Program-made: the position numbers and the translations under genes
Part shown: in pieces, positions 35,073 through 47,317 of the stretch
Layout of the letters: each line of letters starts with the position of its first letter
Position numbering within the stretch: position 1 is the stretch's first letter
NCBI GenBank assembly: GCA_000442125.1
Contig: KE546976.1
Span: forward strand, 186,001-250,000
Reading direction: 5' to 3'
Source: Opeltia flavorubescens
Taxonomy: Eukaryota > Ascomycota > Lecanoromycetes > Teloschistales > Teloschistaceae
Length of the DNA stretch: 64,000 nucleotides
Notes under the pieces: generated by a model
What the model was told of the DNA's origin: nothing
The model's database searches: none
The model's input: only the letters and a program-made list of their open reading frames with translations

Positions 35073-35893
35073 GAAAGTGAATTAGGGTAGACTGAAGGGG
35101 ACAACAGGTCTTATCCAGGATGATAGATTACAAACATGGAGCTCCATACCAGTGGCAGTCCAGGGTTCTCGATGGTACCCAATGAATCAACCATTTGGAG
35201 GCCACAGTTTCACTCAATTCCTATTAACATGCTGTACGTAAATTTTGAGCTATGTCCGTCGATACACAGGCCATGTACCTCGAGTAACAATGTTGTCTAT
35301 GACTTCGAAGATGAAACGAAGAGAGTGAAGATTATTACAGGGCAGTGAGGGCTTAAACCTTATCTAACGCCGCTATCGCAAGGCTTGGCAGGCTTGGTAT
35401 CCTCATATCCTCGTCCTGTCTTTGCCCTACCACGAGCCCCAGCTACTTGAGCCTCTGAAGCTGACGGTTGGTATTCTTTGTATACATGAGTCTACCGAAT
35501 ACGAACTCGCACAGAAACAATCTATTCAGGAGCGTCCTTTGATGGACCGCGACCAAGATCCAAAATGACTGCAGAGGTCAAAGCACAAGGCCTTCAGGCG
35601 GAGTCTGCGATCGTCAAAGTTCCCTCAATACGAACCCAGGTTGTCGACATATCTACATGAGGAATCTCTCAATGTCCTATCAGCCTTGTCCTACCAATGA
35701 ACTTCAATTACTCCTTCGGACGACGGTCGAGCGACCTGCCTCAACAAGCAGTATGCTTCTCGTCATCTGGATGGCTGCATATGTCGTGGATCCACACCAT
35801 GGAGTGGAGTGATTGAACCGCAACTTCTGCCCCAAACAGCCTTCCTATGCGAACAAGAAACGATCACTGGATTCCAGATGATATTCTGTTCAC
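35073..35893. other. Intergenic region, no gene recognised
   Basis: No open frame with protein-like content was found between the HAD-type gene and the next start. It should hold the 3' flank of the first and the promoter of the second. A further upstream exon of the next gene cannot be excluded. Confidence 0.4.
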
Positions 35894-37270
35894 ATGGAGA
35901 TGCAACCGTTAAGAACTTGGCATAGGTCTATCCAGACGACAGTACCAACACAACGTCAAAGAGCTTGGGCGGAGGCACTATTTTACATGAGCCTAGATCC
36001 TGTAGCGGCTGGCACTATTCCAAGGTCCCACATGCTAAGACGATTGACCGAGTTTATGGAGAAGAAGCTTTTGGAGATGGAGCCATACTCTCTTCGGCCT
36101 ATGCTTGTCCGTCTGCAACATTCCTCGGACGAGGCTAAAGGTGATGACGTTTTCTGGCTGGTGCAAAAGGTGGCTTCCATGTTTAGGCAGGATGAGAGTC
36201 GAGAACTAAGCATTGATATTATCATCCGCCAACTTTGTAATGGCTGTGACACGCCCGGTACCGATGGGGAATTCGATACCGAGCCAGCACTGCCATTGAG
36301 ATTAGCTATTTTTGCTCTCCTCGGGAGGCTCACCATGTCATATGAGATATTCGATAACGCTCCCATGGGAAAGCTTTGTATGAAGGAGCCTGCTACTGAG
36401 TGGATATCTGGATCGAAGAGACGATCGGAAGATGCTGGCGAATCTACCGGGACTTTGATTCGGTTCTTTGGAACATTTCATCCATGGATCCCGCCACTTG
36501 ATGGGCAACCAGCTTTCACAAAACGAATTCAAAAAATGTTGACTATAGTCGAGGACCTACATGTCTCTGTCCTCAACGCTCATGTCTTAGTGATGATAGG
36601 AAAGGTAAACATAGAATGGTCAGACCACTTGAGTGCTCACTTGTCGTTCAACGAACGATCGAGAACTCTGAAACTATTCCGCTTTGCATCGTTCTGCGCG
36701 CTTAATTATTTTCCCGAAAAGGAGCGAACTCTATTTGATGAGTAAGTCGTACGGAATCGAAGAAATGATTCACATATTGATCTAGAATGCAGCATCATGG
36801 ATGACGACGTACGCTCCGCATCAGAGCTACGGCTTGCAAATCAGTTCATGCACAAAGAAGTCCTTCTTTCATACCGATTGCTTTTTGGACAAGATAGTAG
36901 CTCAAGGAAACTTTTTAATGGTCAAGAGCGCGAAAAAGCGAGCTTGGACGGGATTTCTGATCCCCTCCTAGAGCAACTCTGTGGTCGAGCACAAGGGGCA
37001 GGTACTGTCCTACTCGACGACAGATTCACCGAGAGCGATTCCTATCATACCAGCTTTGACTTCCCATTCTTGGGAGCAAGACTTGTCAAATTACAAGAAT
37101 ATGCTCGGTCTCGTACACCACGTAGATATCGGGACATTTGGTACGATACAAGAGATCCAGCCAAATGGCTTGTGATATGGGCTGTCATCTTTCTTGGAAT
37201 TCCTAGCTTGCTCCTGTCCTTCTGCCAACTTGTTGTGGCGATTTACCAAGCTGTCAGAACTACTAAATAA
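35894..37270 (+). CDS. Unknown protein with C-terminal membrane anchor
   Basis: Two exons, 35894-36741 and 36793-37270, with a 51-nt intron (GTAAGT...AATGCAG); 441 residues. I do not recognise the family. The N-terminal part is helical and carries PLRLAIFALLGRLTMSYEIF and a repeated [FL]-x-x-F-H-P-W-like segment. The C-terminal region has RYRDIWYDTRDPAKWLVIW leading directly into one hydrophobic span, WAVIFLGIPSLLLSFCQLVV, and a short tail. The R-x-x-D-x-x-x-[PN]-x-x-W pre-membrane motif resembles that of uncharacterised fungal proteins often met near NLR-type genes, which is a recollection, not a database result. It should be tail-anchored, with most of the protein facing the cytosol. It lies between the HAD-type gene and the nine-gene array and points toward the array (convergent with it). 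Confidence 0.72.
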
Positions 37271-37331
37271 TGAAAGACGCGTGTGAAAATCCTAAACCAG
37301 TGAGGCAGTAATGAGACTTGAAGTCGCAATT

Positions 37332-38039
37332 CTAAATAATCTCTTGGATGGCAGCAAAAAGCTCCTCACCAACCTCTTTCACAACTTTCTCCTTCCGGGG
37401 TATATCTTTCCAATGGTCAGTGGCTGATCAATTGAAGTAAAGAGCTCGCGTACCAAATTGTAATAGTTCTATTGCACCTGCTAGGAAACCTTCTAGTGCC
37501 ATCACAATTTTGGCTGTTTTCTGGAACGTATGCTGCCCCGAGAGAGCAATCTGCGTAAACGAATTCACGTCGTCATCTATTCTGTCCAGCGCCGCTGTTA
37601 CGGCCATAAAAATTTCCAATTTCTCGTCACAGCAGACCTTTATGACACGATCAGTCCTGGTGTAATGTTTGCTGTCTGATTTAACAGAGTAACGCACTGT
37701 AGCAATACGACCGAGTAGTTTCCAGCACAATGTTGGATCTAGGTCGCTGTATAGTTGCGCAGAGAGCAGTCGGGAGAGAATACTGGTGTTACAAAGAAAA
37801 TCCTCCAGGTTCGCGATTGCTTTTAGCGCTGTAGGGTGGACTTCATTGTCCTCCAGCCAGATATGGAACGCTGGGAATGCCGCCAGATCATGGAGTTCAC
37901 TGCGAGTCTTGAAGCCAAGGAGTCTGTAAGAGGTCTCTTGACAAGCCTTCAATCGCTGGCTCAGTGCCTGTATTCGACTGGATCTATATCAGTACCATCA
38001 AGGATACGCGAATCGATATACCGACTTAATGTGATTCAT
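37332..38039 (-). CDS. Array paralogue A, unknown helical protein
   Basis: Exons 37983-37698, 37637-37454 and 37405-37332, plus a tentative first exon 38039-38026; 185 residues and the shortest member. Exon 2 is 286 nt, exactly as in paralogues G and H, and the phase-0 and phase-1 introns sit where the others have them. The first exon (MNHIK) would need a 42-nt intron with donor GTCGGT, which is weak. Motifs: LSQRLKAC in place of the usual W-x-x-C, FHIWLEDN, and the Glu helix KIVMALEGFLAGAIELL. The tail is only 24 codons (KEKVVKEVGEELFAAI). The family function is unknown, and there is no signal peptide or membrane span. Confidence 0.72.
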
Positions 38040-38438
38040 TACAACGGCTTCTGTCGTTAGATGTCTGTTGTGTGCGAAGTCAAGGCCACGTGCTAACAAG
38101 AGTCACTTTGCCTGCTAGTTCAGAGTGAGTAGATAACAAAGGCTAATATTTCGGGACGTTTCTTTGAATCCACGCAGTTGATAAAGCATACGACTTCTAC
38201 AGAAATAATACAGAAGATTGAGCACCCTGGACCATTATTTATGCGGGTGCGTCCGGACCCGCTAGTGAGTTCTTGCAGCGTCTGACGAACCATTGGGAGC
38301 TTCACTTGGGGCGTAGGCGCCGGTCTGTTACACTTGACAATCCATGGAATGATTTGAGGCAGTGTAAGGAAGATTATTGAGTGTGGGTCACGAATACACC
38401 GGTAGTCGTGTACTCTACATGGTTGGCTAATCATTGTA

Positions 38439-39413
38439 CTACAGAGGACCTTCCATGTTTCCCACACAGTTCGGTGGCTGTCGACATACTCGTGCAGGTT
38501 TTGACTCTCCAGAATCCTTTGCTCGCAGCTCGATTATCCTTGCCATTGTATCATCCGCAGATGGAAGTTCAAATCTCCGGAAATAATCATCTATCCAACG
38601 TCTACGATTCTCCAACCCCGTTCGGAGTTCCTGTATATCTGACAACGCACGATCTTGGGCCCCTATCATACGATAAGCTCGTCCCTTGTCCATCGGAAGG
38701 TGGGATCTCACCATCCCGCACTGCCTTGGCAGCTTTAGCAAGAAAGGTTTCCAAGATCATGTCCTCGTAGATTATCAAATAAGCCCGGATCGAGGAAAGG
38801 TGGTTCTCATAGGATGATGTGCAGCTACTTATGGTCATAGATACCATAAACCGCATCCCCGACAGAGTCTGCAAGACTTCGGTCCGAATCGATGCATCTG
38901 CGTGCTGCAGAGTTGACCATGTCAGCAAACCTAGTCATGAATGGCATGCCGTATCAAGAGGATTACCCGGATCCGACGCATGTAATAGTAGCGCATAGAT
39001 GGAAGCAGTGTCTGTCGGTGTTCTCTGGACACAAATGTATGAAGCTTGGTCATGGTGGATAGAACGTCATATGCCTTGGCAGTTCCGGCCTTCTGGCTGT
39101 AGAGTGGATCGCTTTTCTCCAGATAGGAGTGCCAAACTCGTGCTTTGCATCGTTCCCACCAAGGCGAGAAATTTCTGATGCCTTGCTCAGGGAAGCCAAA
39201 CGCTCGTCGGCCATCATTTACGCATTGGTCCCAAGCCTCAACGACGGACTGATTCCTGTTGAGAATCAGTTCGGGCGGTGGAAGACAAGAAGGACCTTTG
39301 GCTTACAACTCCGACGCGGAGGATATGCCATCATCATCGATCAGGTTCTTTGGAGGCCAACGATCATCATCGTCATCCGAAAGGTTTCCTTGGGAGGAAT
39401 CGAGTCTATTCAT
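38439..39413 (-). CDS. Array paralogue B, unknown helical protein
   Basis: Four exons: 39413-39307, 39255-38967, 38904-38712 and 38638-38439; introns 51, 62 and 73 nt; 262 residues. All borders are GT-AG, and the phases 2, 0, 1 match the family. The first exon encodes an acidic leader with a five-Asp run (LSDDDDDRWPPKN). Exon 2 opens with VVEAWDQCVNDGRR, one of the clearest W-x-x-C examples. Exon 3 (193 nt, same as D and E) holds RAYLIIYEDMILETFLAKAA. The tail is charged and helical (LENRRRWIDDYFRRF) and ends with CRQPPNCVGNM. The four coherent exons make this a safe model. Confidence 0.8.
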
Positions 39414-40521
39414 TGATATTCAGATGCATGGAAGATCCGGTTACAAGTCTGACAGTCGTATGGCACGAGGATGAAGTTTGGAGAGCTATAATCGGATCGT
39501 CTCAGAGGAAGAAAGGTGGCGAATAAATAGGGTGAGCCCAAGCGTGTGCCTCGGTACATTCAATCAATCAATCAATCAATCAATGAATGAATGGACCCAT
39601 CATTGATGTCGTACCAACTGAAGGCTGTCAAACACATGAGTCAACCGGGTCGTATGTTCCGAAGTTGGGCAGTGCAATTAGCAGCATACCAGAAATACTC
39701 CAGCTAGGATGCGAAAGGAGGTTCCACATGCAGCCTGTCGGGAGCACACCTGAGCACGGAGGATGACGAGGCAGGAATGAAGAACATGATACCGGCCGAA
39801 CCGGGGATGTTCCATATCAATGGCTTCGTGCTCTATCATCATAGATGCAAGGCGGTCGATGCACAGCTACCCGCAAGGCAACAGCTTGTACCTGATTGGC
39901 ATCATACAGTAGCGGCAGACTCCTTTGGATGTATCGGCAGCAGGTTGATCCATGTTTCACTGCAGAAAAATACACAAGTCACCACTGGCTGGGGACCGTT
40001 CCTACTGAACGTCTCATGCATAAGGGTAATGCTACTAGGCATGCACCGCAGTCACTGGCGCGTCAGTGCATTCACCGCTCCAAGAGCAGACGTTAGCACT
40101 TCGCACGGACAAAGAGCGGCTTGACGCCCACACGGAAAAGGGATGCAATCTGCCTCGGAGTGCGAACACAGCGACAATTGTAGTCTACTACGCGTGACGA
40201 ATTCCTAGAATGAGTTAAGAAAGGCGAAGAACCCTGATTTCGACTATTCGCTATCTATGAGGTATCATCTGATCCATGATTCTAGTAACCATTGCAAACC
40301 AATTGCGTTGACAAGCTGGCAGATAATTCCCGAGATTCTGGAAGGAGCGAAACCTGGCGAACTTGCCGGCGGGTGAGTTTTAAAATCCAATTGCTCAACA
40401 TCACGAAGCTGCCGAATCGGTCAACTAGCGAATTTGGGGCCCAGAGATTTGGAAGAAGTGAAGCCTGGCATTTGCCTCTATGAAACCTAGTCTACCAACG
40501 ATACCATTTTCAGCAATGCTC
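39414..40521. other. Intergenic spacer between array copies B and C
   Basis: No gene was recognised. A (CAAT)n tract lies at about 39560-39590. Two similar stretches, GGAAGGAGCGAAACCTGGCG near 40338 and GGAAGAAGTGAAGCCTGGCA near 40450, look like a diverged direct repeat just beyond the 3' end of copy C. Confidence 0.4.
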
Positions 40522-41309
40522 TTACAACGCATATAAACCTTTCTTTAACTCCTTCATGAAAGTACAGTCAACCGAAATGTTCTGTTTGGCCTTGAAGGCA
40601 TCATGACGGCTCTCTTTCCAACATTTCTCTATATTTTCAGCCTTACCTCGCAGCAATTCGGTCTGCCCTCGAGCAGACGCACGACTTGACGAGGAAAAGA
40701 CTAACACCAACGTCAGTCCTTATGTCGTTGTGAAACCCGATTTTCGAGCGAGTTTGTGTCAAATCACCTTCATCCTCATCGCTTCCGTATGCGTCATCCA
40801 TCCATTTGACTATTCTGCGAATGGACTTTCCAATAAGGACTTCCATTTCCATGCTTGCAAGACGGATGCCTGGCCCCGGGTGAACAATATTGGTAGTGTG
40901 CATGTCAACGACCAAGGGTCGAAAGAGTTTTAGAACCTGTACGATCTCGGCATAGAAGTCGTATCGCTCGTCTTGTCCTCCTTCGTATGTCTAAGGATAT
41001 CATTACTTCTGCCAAATCGATTTAAAGGGACTGTCTCTGTTAACGTACCTTCAATGTTCTCACAAACTTGACTTCCTCATAATCGATCAACGAGTCTTCT
41101 TCTTCAGCAGAGGTGTTCATGCTACGCAAGGAGTCGAGGACCATGATTGTGTCTACTGCGTCTGCAGCGTTGCGTAGTAAATCCGCTCCCCAGTATCCAC
41201 GATGATAATCGCGTTCAACGTTGATCCATGAGAGGAGACTTTGTAAGTCTGGCAGGCAAACGCGTGGAATGTGTTTGCTCTTCTGATCAACTTGAGGCTC
41301 GTCGCTCAT
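40522..41309 (-). CDS. Array paralogue C, unknown helical protein
   Basis: Exons 41309-41049, 40990-40768 and 40700-40522; introns 58 and 67 nt in phases 0 and 1; 220 residues. It starts at MSDEPQVDQKSK; the usual phase-2 first intron and the W-x-x-C opening were not found, so it either lacks them or has an unseen first exon. The central exon carries LPDLQSLLSWINVERDYHRG, which lines up with LHNLHSWIECERL of copy E. The Glu helix reads ASMEMEVLIGKSIRRIVKWM. The acidic end of exon 3 (YGSDEDE) is followed by a Ser/Lys-rich tail with Cys. This is a divergent member, supported mainly by intron phase and helix position. Confidence 0.68.
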
Positions 41310-42218
41310 GTCTGATTTCCCAGGGTTGTTGACGTCACTTCCGCCATGAGAGAACTGTCAGCTTCTCAGGTCAACGTTGATGAACAGATATTCAACTCAC
41401 GGATTCATAGTCTTTATCTTGTTGTGATCTGGTGTTGCGAAGCTTATGTTTTGACGGTCCGAGATGGACTTGCCTTGATCAGCTATGATGTGTCCTGGAA
41501 GATGGCGAGAAGAATGTCAAGACTGCACTGCCCTCTAATATATCAAAATTACTCACAGCGTGTAACATACGGCCCCTCCAAAAGAAGTCACTGTAACCTG
41601 TCCTCTGCGCTCTGCCCACCAACCGGATCATCCTTTATCAAAATCCGGAGCCGGGTACATTCTGGGCTCAATCACCATGCAAGTCGGCCGAAAAAGTGTT
41701 CAGATGATGTGAAGAAGGTAGTACGAGGCTGAGCTGCTGCAAGGCAACATAGCTTGAAGATCCCGATTGGTAGGAAGATCCGCACAAGCATTGTTTACCC
41801 ATGACGCCCATTGCATGTGGTTTAATCTGCATGGTTCAGGCTAAGGGACTGCAGCCAATTACTAATCTAGTTTTGGTATACTACACCGCAATTTTTCATA
41901 CTGATATGTGACCGACATATATACCTCCTAGATGGGTCAACAACACAGGGAATGGTGCAGGACTACCACCTCCATTACTAGCTGCGTTGAAGCTTCACTA
42001 GTGTTGTTACAAAACTTCATCAAACTCATACTCGATATTTCGGCGCGCAACAGTCATACGATGAGATGCACATGCAGAATGCAAGACGTTGAACGAGATT
42101 CATCGTTCGCCTATATTGGTTGACCATTGTTTGTTGTACAGAAAACTCCAGCCTCCTCCATGACCGTGCCTGGGTATCTCCTGCAACATTCGTTCTTCCT
42201 GAATATCATCAAACCACC
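41310..42218. other. Intergenic spacer between array copies C and D
   Basis: About 900 bp in which I see no gene or repeat. It should contain the promoter of copy C and the 3' flank of copy D. A further 5' exon of C could lie near 41360-41420 but could not be joined in frame. Confidence 0.4.
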
Positions 42219-43226
42219 TTACATAGCTATCCGGGATCGCGCTTTCCGCAGGACTCTTTTTGCAGCAGAATCTTGACTTGAACATCGACTTTTACCAGAC
42301 GGCTTCTTCAAATCGGCCTCGGATTTCCTTGCACATCTTGCAGCCTTGTTAGACCTCTCCATCAAATGGTCATTATTTTGAATCTGCTGTGGACGAGTAC
42401 CATATCCTCTTCGATTAAATCGCCACTCTATCACCGTCTGTACGTCATCCAGCGCTGATGGCAATATCTCATCGCGTACGCAAACATCAAGCGCTCGAGC
42501 CTTTTCCAAAAACTCTGTCTTGAATTGTTGGGTCGCCGGGAGTGCTTGCTCTGGTCGCTCTATGATCCGGTCAGCTGCGAGCTTCGCGCCTGATGTAGTC
42601 CGGTGGAGAAGGTCGCTTACCCTCTTTGAATACCTTGGTTATCCTCGACAGAAGGTCTTCTATGATGGTCTCTTCATATATGACAAGTGACCCCAGACGA
42701 CCCAATGTAACAAGACCTTTGGAACGGTATTCTTCGAACAGCTTCCGTGTTTTCTTGACTGCTGGTTCCAACATGCTTATGGACCTCATAATATCCATCG
42801 CAATAGCTTTGTCCTTCTAAGTATCTCAGAACTACATCAGCGAGATAGACTGGCCTAAACGCTTCGTGACCTGAATGTTACCTTCTTGAGAAAATCAACG
42901 TGAGCGAAGGATAAAGGGAGATCAAGCCAGAGTGGCTGCTGTTTCGCAATCCGATCATGAAGATTATATAGCTCGCAGATGATCGGTATCTCTAAGGAGT
43001 CGCCCTTTTTGGCAAATGGACAGAGAGCAGTGATAAGATGTCGGTTCCTTTTCATAAGCTGCCTTTCTGGGCTTGGGAACCCTTGTGGTGTTTTCTCCAG
43101 CCGAGGATCCGCTAAAGTCTGACGGCCGGCATCCACGCATTTGTTCCAATTCCTGATCTCGAATTCTTGCCTAGATGAGTTTAGCCGGATCATCATTTTG
43201 GAAGAAGGCCCTGCTTACAGCTCCAT
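42219..43226 (-). CDS. Array paralogue D, unknown helical protein
   Basis: Four exons: 43226-43219, 43170-42882, 42813-42621 and 42559-42219; introns 48, 68 and 61 nt; 276 residues. The first exon is only eight nucleotides (ATGGAGCT), the same mini-exon as in copy I, followed by a phase-2 intron. Exon 2 (289 nt) opens with FEIRNWNKCVDAGRQ. Exon 3 (193 nt) has GRLGSLVIYEETIIEDLLSR, close to the family consensus. The tail is strongly basic (KKPSGKSRCSSQDSAAKRVL), unlike the acidic leader and short tails of its neighbours, so D may bind nucleic acid or acidic partners; that is inference from charge only. Confidence 0.78.
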
Positions 43227-44198
43227 CTTGACAAGCGTCAAGATGACAAGGCATGGATTGATAATGATGATCTGTATCAAAGCATGATATCTGTCAAATT
43301 ATAATACATGATGGGCATGAAAGCTTCGACAGGAATCTAAGGAACTTGAAAGTTCGGAGACAATGCCGACCTGACGAGAGATGCGGGACTTTGGTGGCGG
43401 ACGCACCTTACCGCCTGCCCCAACTTTCATCAAGCAATCATTGTGACAGAACATGTGAATATTCTAGCATTCAGGCATACTGTCAATTGCGAGAAGGCTA
43501 TCATCGCTCACCTTTGGACGACCTTTACTCCATTCAACCCAAAGACGTGGTTCAAGCTCTTTGTACACCCCCCCTGCGACACTTTGACTGCAACTCCTTT
43601 CAAAGCCGAGCTTGGACCACACGTTCAACGCTTCGGAGTGCCGATCCCCTGAGCTAGCAGCAACATCATCCATGGTATGCTCCATGGCGTGCATGCAGCC
43701 ACGGGAGCTGCATGTCGAAACCTCCTTTCTATTGGCCGAGAATATTTGCCACTAGCGGATGTTGAACGGGGTGACAGGTAGGCTACCAAGTCCCTGCAGA
43801 TTTCACCGGCCAGCCTTACGACTTGGTGTACCTGCCCCCAAAACTATTGTTCGTGGGCGAAAAGGGGTGGAATTGTCTCAATCCTAGAATCACGCTTCGA
43901 TATTAACACGTGATTTCAACACCCAGGGCTCACAATCATTCATGGAAATCCAGCCAAAGTATAAAATTTCCCTGTGAGATACTAATGGAGAGCCGGATTG
44001 CAGGAAGAAGTAACCTAAAGGCGTACAAGTACCTAGTAGGCAAGATCTTAGATAGCGAATTGCGCAAGGCCTCAAGGCCAGATCCAAATCCATCATTCTC
44101 CTATCAATTATCGCATCAACCGCATCGCAGCACGAACTCCAGGCGATATCCACAACCCGAACTCATCTCTTCTCTATAGTACACCCAGTATCTTGCTC
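43227..44198. other. Intergenic spacer between array copies D and E
   Basis: No gene was called. A plus-strand frame at 43443-43652 (LWTTFTPFNPKTWFKLFVHP) reads fairly like protein but has no family, splice partners or neighbours to support it. The stretch should hold the promoter of D. Confidence 0.35.
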
Positions 44199-46037
44199 TC
44201 AACTCCATGCCTCTGTACGTCTTGACGACAACGACCTAGCCCTCCGCTGTCTGTTTTCAATCCGATCGAATTGCGCCCCAACTTGAGTTCCAGCTACTTG
44301 AGTCTCAGCAACGTGAGTCTCAGCAACCTGCTCCTCAATATCTCTCGTCTCAGCGTCCATCGCCGCAACATCTTCAGTCTTAGCTTCTTCGGCCTCATTC
44401 TCGCCCTCCTCTGGCGGAGAAATCTCCCGCATTTGGGGAATATCCTGATATGCCGTCCGTCGCTGATCATCCCACCAGTTTTCAAGCCTACGAAGATTTT
44501 CCCAGGTATTTTGCTGGAGCTTTGCGACGGCATGAGATTTTGCCTCTGAAAAATGTTCATACCCTGTAGATGGCACCGTTGTATTTTGCTTGGGCTTTGA
44601 AGCAGACGGTTGAAGTGCGGGTTGGGAAGGTAGTGTTGGTGTGATATGCTTGGAATCTTCTTTGCCATGATGTCCTCCAGGGACGTTAGGCTGAGAGAGG
44701 GTCGTTATCTTGTTGGTTCCTGGTACTTTCTTCTCCTCATCAGGATTCGAAGATTGCGTCACTGCATCTCGCGCAGGCTCTCTTCGTGCATATTTCCCAT
44801 GTGCTACTCCACATCTCTCACATGTCATCCTGTCTTGCTGAGAAGTTTTCGTCGCCGCATTTGACGATGACCTATCTTCCTTTCCCGCGGAACCAGAAGG
44901 TCCCGTCGTCGTATTCTGTTTGGGTTCCGCTGTCACTTTTCCAAGATTGTCAGAACTTACTGCCGTCTCGAGTCCAGATTTCTTCGTGTCTTCCTCACTC
45001 CAATGAGGTCCAGCCACGAGAGCTCGCTCAGAATGTGCTATCACCCTGTCAGTCTCCTTCCACTTACATTCTCCCTCCTCTATATCACCACTTACAAGGA
45101 GGCATCAACCCCTTGATCCCCTCGACAAATTGACTCAAAAGACCTTCGATCCTCTCGACTAACCCTCCCACCTCACGTCTCGGCTTAGTATCTGCGGCGT
45201 AATAGGCCTCGGTACTGAGACGATAGAGGTGTTTCAATACATCAATGACAGCAATGAGATATGGACGATGGGCTTCATCTTCGTAATCCTAGGATTTCAA
45301 CACGTCAACTTCGTCTTTATGGTAAAGATATACTTCGAAGACGTACGAATTCAATAACCTCAATCCCACAGTTCTCGATCAATGGCGGGTTCGTATCCAG
45401 CAGCATTTCGTAGCAGTCAGTGAGTATTCGGACGGTATCGATTGCGTCCCTAATGAAGAGCAGCACAGGCGATTGAGGATTTTTCAGGCGTTCGCACTCG
45501 ATCCAGGAATGTAGGTTGTGAAGGCCGGGTACGTGATGGACGTGGCGCCGATTTTCAGGTGCGATCTCCGTCGTGGCTTCACTGTCTTCATTCTGCTCCG
45601 CCAGATCGTGGGTCTCCTTGATTTCGTCTTCTTCATTGATACCTTCCTTTCTGGTAGCATCGCCGTCTTTTGCCGTGTTTGGGCGCTCCAGAATACCTGC
45701 CTTATTGGTCTCGTTATCCCAGCCAAATTCCTCTTCGGTAGTGATATCTTCATCTTCGGTGGTCTGGTCCTCCTCCAGACCTCTTGTCTCAATAGACAAG
45801 GCCTGCTCCATCGATATCTTTTCCCACTTGCGGACGTCATCTTTCGTGGTAGCTCCTCCATTTCCTGTGATTTTCTCACCGACCCAAAATTGCGACTCGC
45901 TATCCAGAATCTGCTTCTTTGATGGAGGATCGGGTGAGCTGGAGCTATGTATCATATCAGTCTTTCTAGTGAAACCGTTTCAATGGAGAACGTTAGGCAT
46001 ATACTTACCCGCTCGACCTCTCTCGCGCACGTTTCAT
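44199..46037 (-). CDS. Array paralogue E, long form with disordered arms
   Basis: Four exons: 46037-46009, 45944-45347, 45288-45096 and 45037-44199; introns 64, 58 and 58 nt; 552 residues, twice the family norm. Phases are 2, 0, 1, and exon 3 is 193 nt as in B and D. The helical core sits at about residues 155-275 (GLHNLHSWIECERLKN, DAIDTVRILTDCYEML, VGGLVERIEGLLSQFVEGIK). Before it is a Glu/Asp-rich arm (TTEDEDITTEEEFGWD); after it is a Ser/Thr/Pro/Lys arm with CERCGVAH, a single C-x-x-C pair too small for a normal zinc finger. The end holds a short repeat (VAETHVAETQVAGTQV) and a basic stretch. It looks like a core embedded in disordered regions gained by exon extension. Confidence 0.76.
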
Positions 46038-46853
46038 CGTCGAGACAGTCGAAAAAGATCAAATCCCGGATTGAGGGTTTTTCGAAAAAAGAAAGATCCT
46101 CGACAGAAAGCTCAATGTCATCAAATGATATATGTCATAATACTTTGTAGCCAAGAAAACCCAAGGACAGAAAAACACAGATCAGAATGGAGAACAAGGC
46201 TCAACCCTCAAAAGACCTACCCCCGAAAAACAAATCGTGGGATCGAATTCCAAACACTCTCCCGACTGTGGAAATTGCAGCAGGATGCTATCCACACTAT
46301 TCACCCCAACCATCACTGTAACACCAAATTACGCACCTCCCCCATCTTCCCAACCCCACCACCCCGTACAACCTACCCACGCGCTCGCCTACACCGGTCT
46401 GCAGAACATACAAACATGCATGCATACCGCCCTTTTCCTTATCAACCTATCGGATCTCAATCCTCACGATTGCCAAAGAAACTTATATGGCTCAGGGTCA
46501 ATCACATCTCATGACTCAGGGTACTTAGGGCTCTTCCTAGAAGGAAGTGTTGTTGTACAAAAGCCTTACACAGCCCCCGCCTGTAAGACTTAGGCGCCAC
46601 ATCCATTCATTGCGCTTTGTCTGTTCAGGGAGAACGAACTCCCGAGATGATCATTTCGATAGGTCAAGTAATGCTTCGTAGCTGATAACACGTATGTGTG
46701 GTATATAGCCTGTATGATCGACAAAAGAACAATAAAACAAAAGCGAATGGTATCACCTGTATCTTATCACAAAGGTGATAATAGTCTTTCAAACCCCCTA
46801 TATTCAAGTGTCACAGCAAGAAGGAATAAAGGGATAGACCTTCCAGAACCAGC
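46038..46853. other. Intergenic spacer between array copies E and F
   Basis: No gene seen. It contains the presumed promoter of copy E (immediately above 46037) and possibly the 3' flank of copy F. The plus-strand frame crossing 45.6-46.5 kb is a shadow of copy E. Confidence 0.4.
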
Positions 46854-47285
46854 TCATGATCTATCCCACAAGAACTCTCTAATCAAACTCCATTCCTCTC
46901 CTACACCATCACCTGAAGAATTCCGCCAACCTTCTCCAGCAATCCCGATATCCTCGTACAATTCCTCGCGTGATACCGCCAAATCACCGACTTCTGTACG
47001 AGGACTAGACGAGATTAAAGCAGAGTCGATATTCCTATCTGTCGCTGCAGTTCCGCCCAGAGTACCGCACCAATTCAATTGATCAGTCTCAGTATACTCC
47101 TCCAAGTCACCACCCTCGAAAGAAGAATAAGCTTCGGTGAATAGACCTCTATCAAAGCGAGCGTTCCATTCTGCATCAGAGATATCCCACAAGCCCAACT
47201 CCTCAATCCCAATACCTCCATCCAATCCATCCAAACCACCGACTTCCGCAAGGGAACCAGTCTCAGCAGAAGGACCCGGATCAGA
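46854..47285 (-). CDS. Possible extra 3' exon or repeat of the paralogue F tail
   Basis: The frame is open from about 47285 to a stop at 46854 and is acidic, Gly/Ser-rich and non-random (GGLDGLDGGIGIEELGLWD, then SFEGGDLEEYTETDQLNW). SSSPRTEVGDL echoes SPVTEIGDL in the tail of copy F, and EEWSLIREFL echoes DMWNALREFL. So it is either a last exon reached by an intron I cannot place, or a tandem copy of the tail exon. A possible acceptor is the TAG before GATTTTGCC; no matching donor with a good GT was found. Confidence 0.4.
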   Translation of the reverse strand, partial: SDPGPSAETGSLAEVGGLDGLDGGIGIEELGLWDISDAEWNARFDRGLFTEAYSSFEGGDLEEYTETDQLNWCGTLGGTAATDRNIDSALISSSPRTEVGDLAVSREELYEDIGIAGEGWRNSSGDGVGEEWSLIREFLWDRS

Positions 47286-47317
47286 GGCAAAATCCTATTC
47301 CGGTCCTGGAAATCCAC

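Noticed and set aside
37638-37697. Treating array copy A as intronless across this stretch
   Set aside because: The frame is open through it, but the GT...CATAAAG intron falls exactly at the phase-0 intron site of the other eight copies, so I kept the intron.
39560-39590. (CAAT)n tract as a regulatory CCAAT cluster
   Set aside because: It is a simple tetranucleotide repeat without the CCAAT core context; slippage explains it.
45573-46514. Plus-strand open frame of 313 codons
   Set aside because: It is antisense to the acidic exon of array copy E; a Ser-rich frame opposite Glu/Asp-rich codons is an expected shadow.
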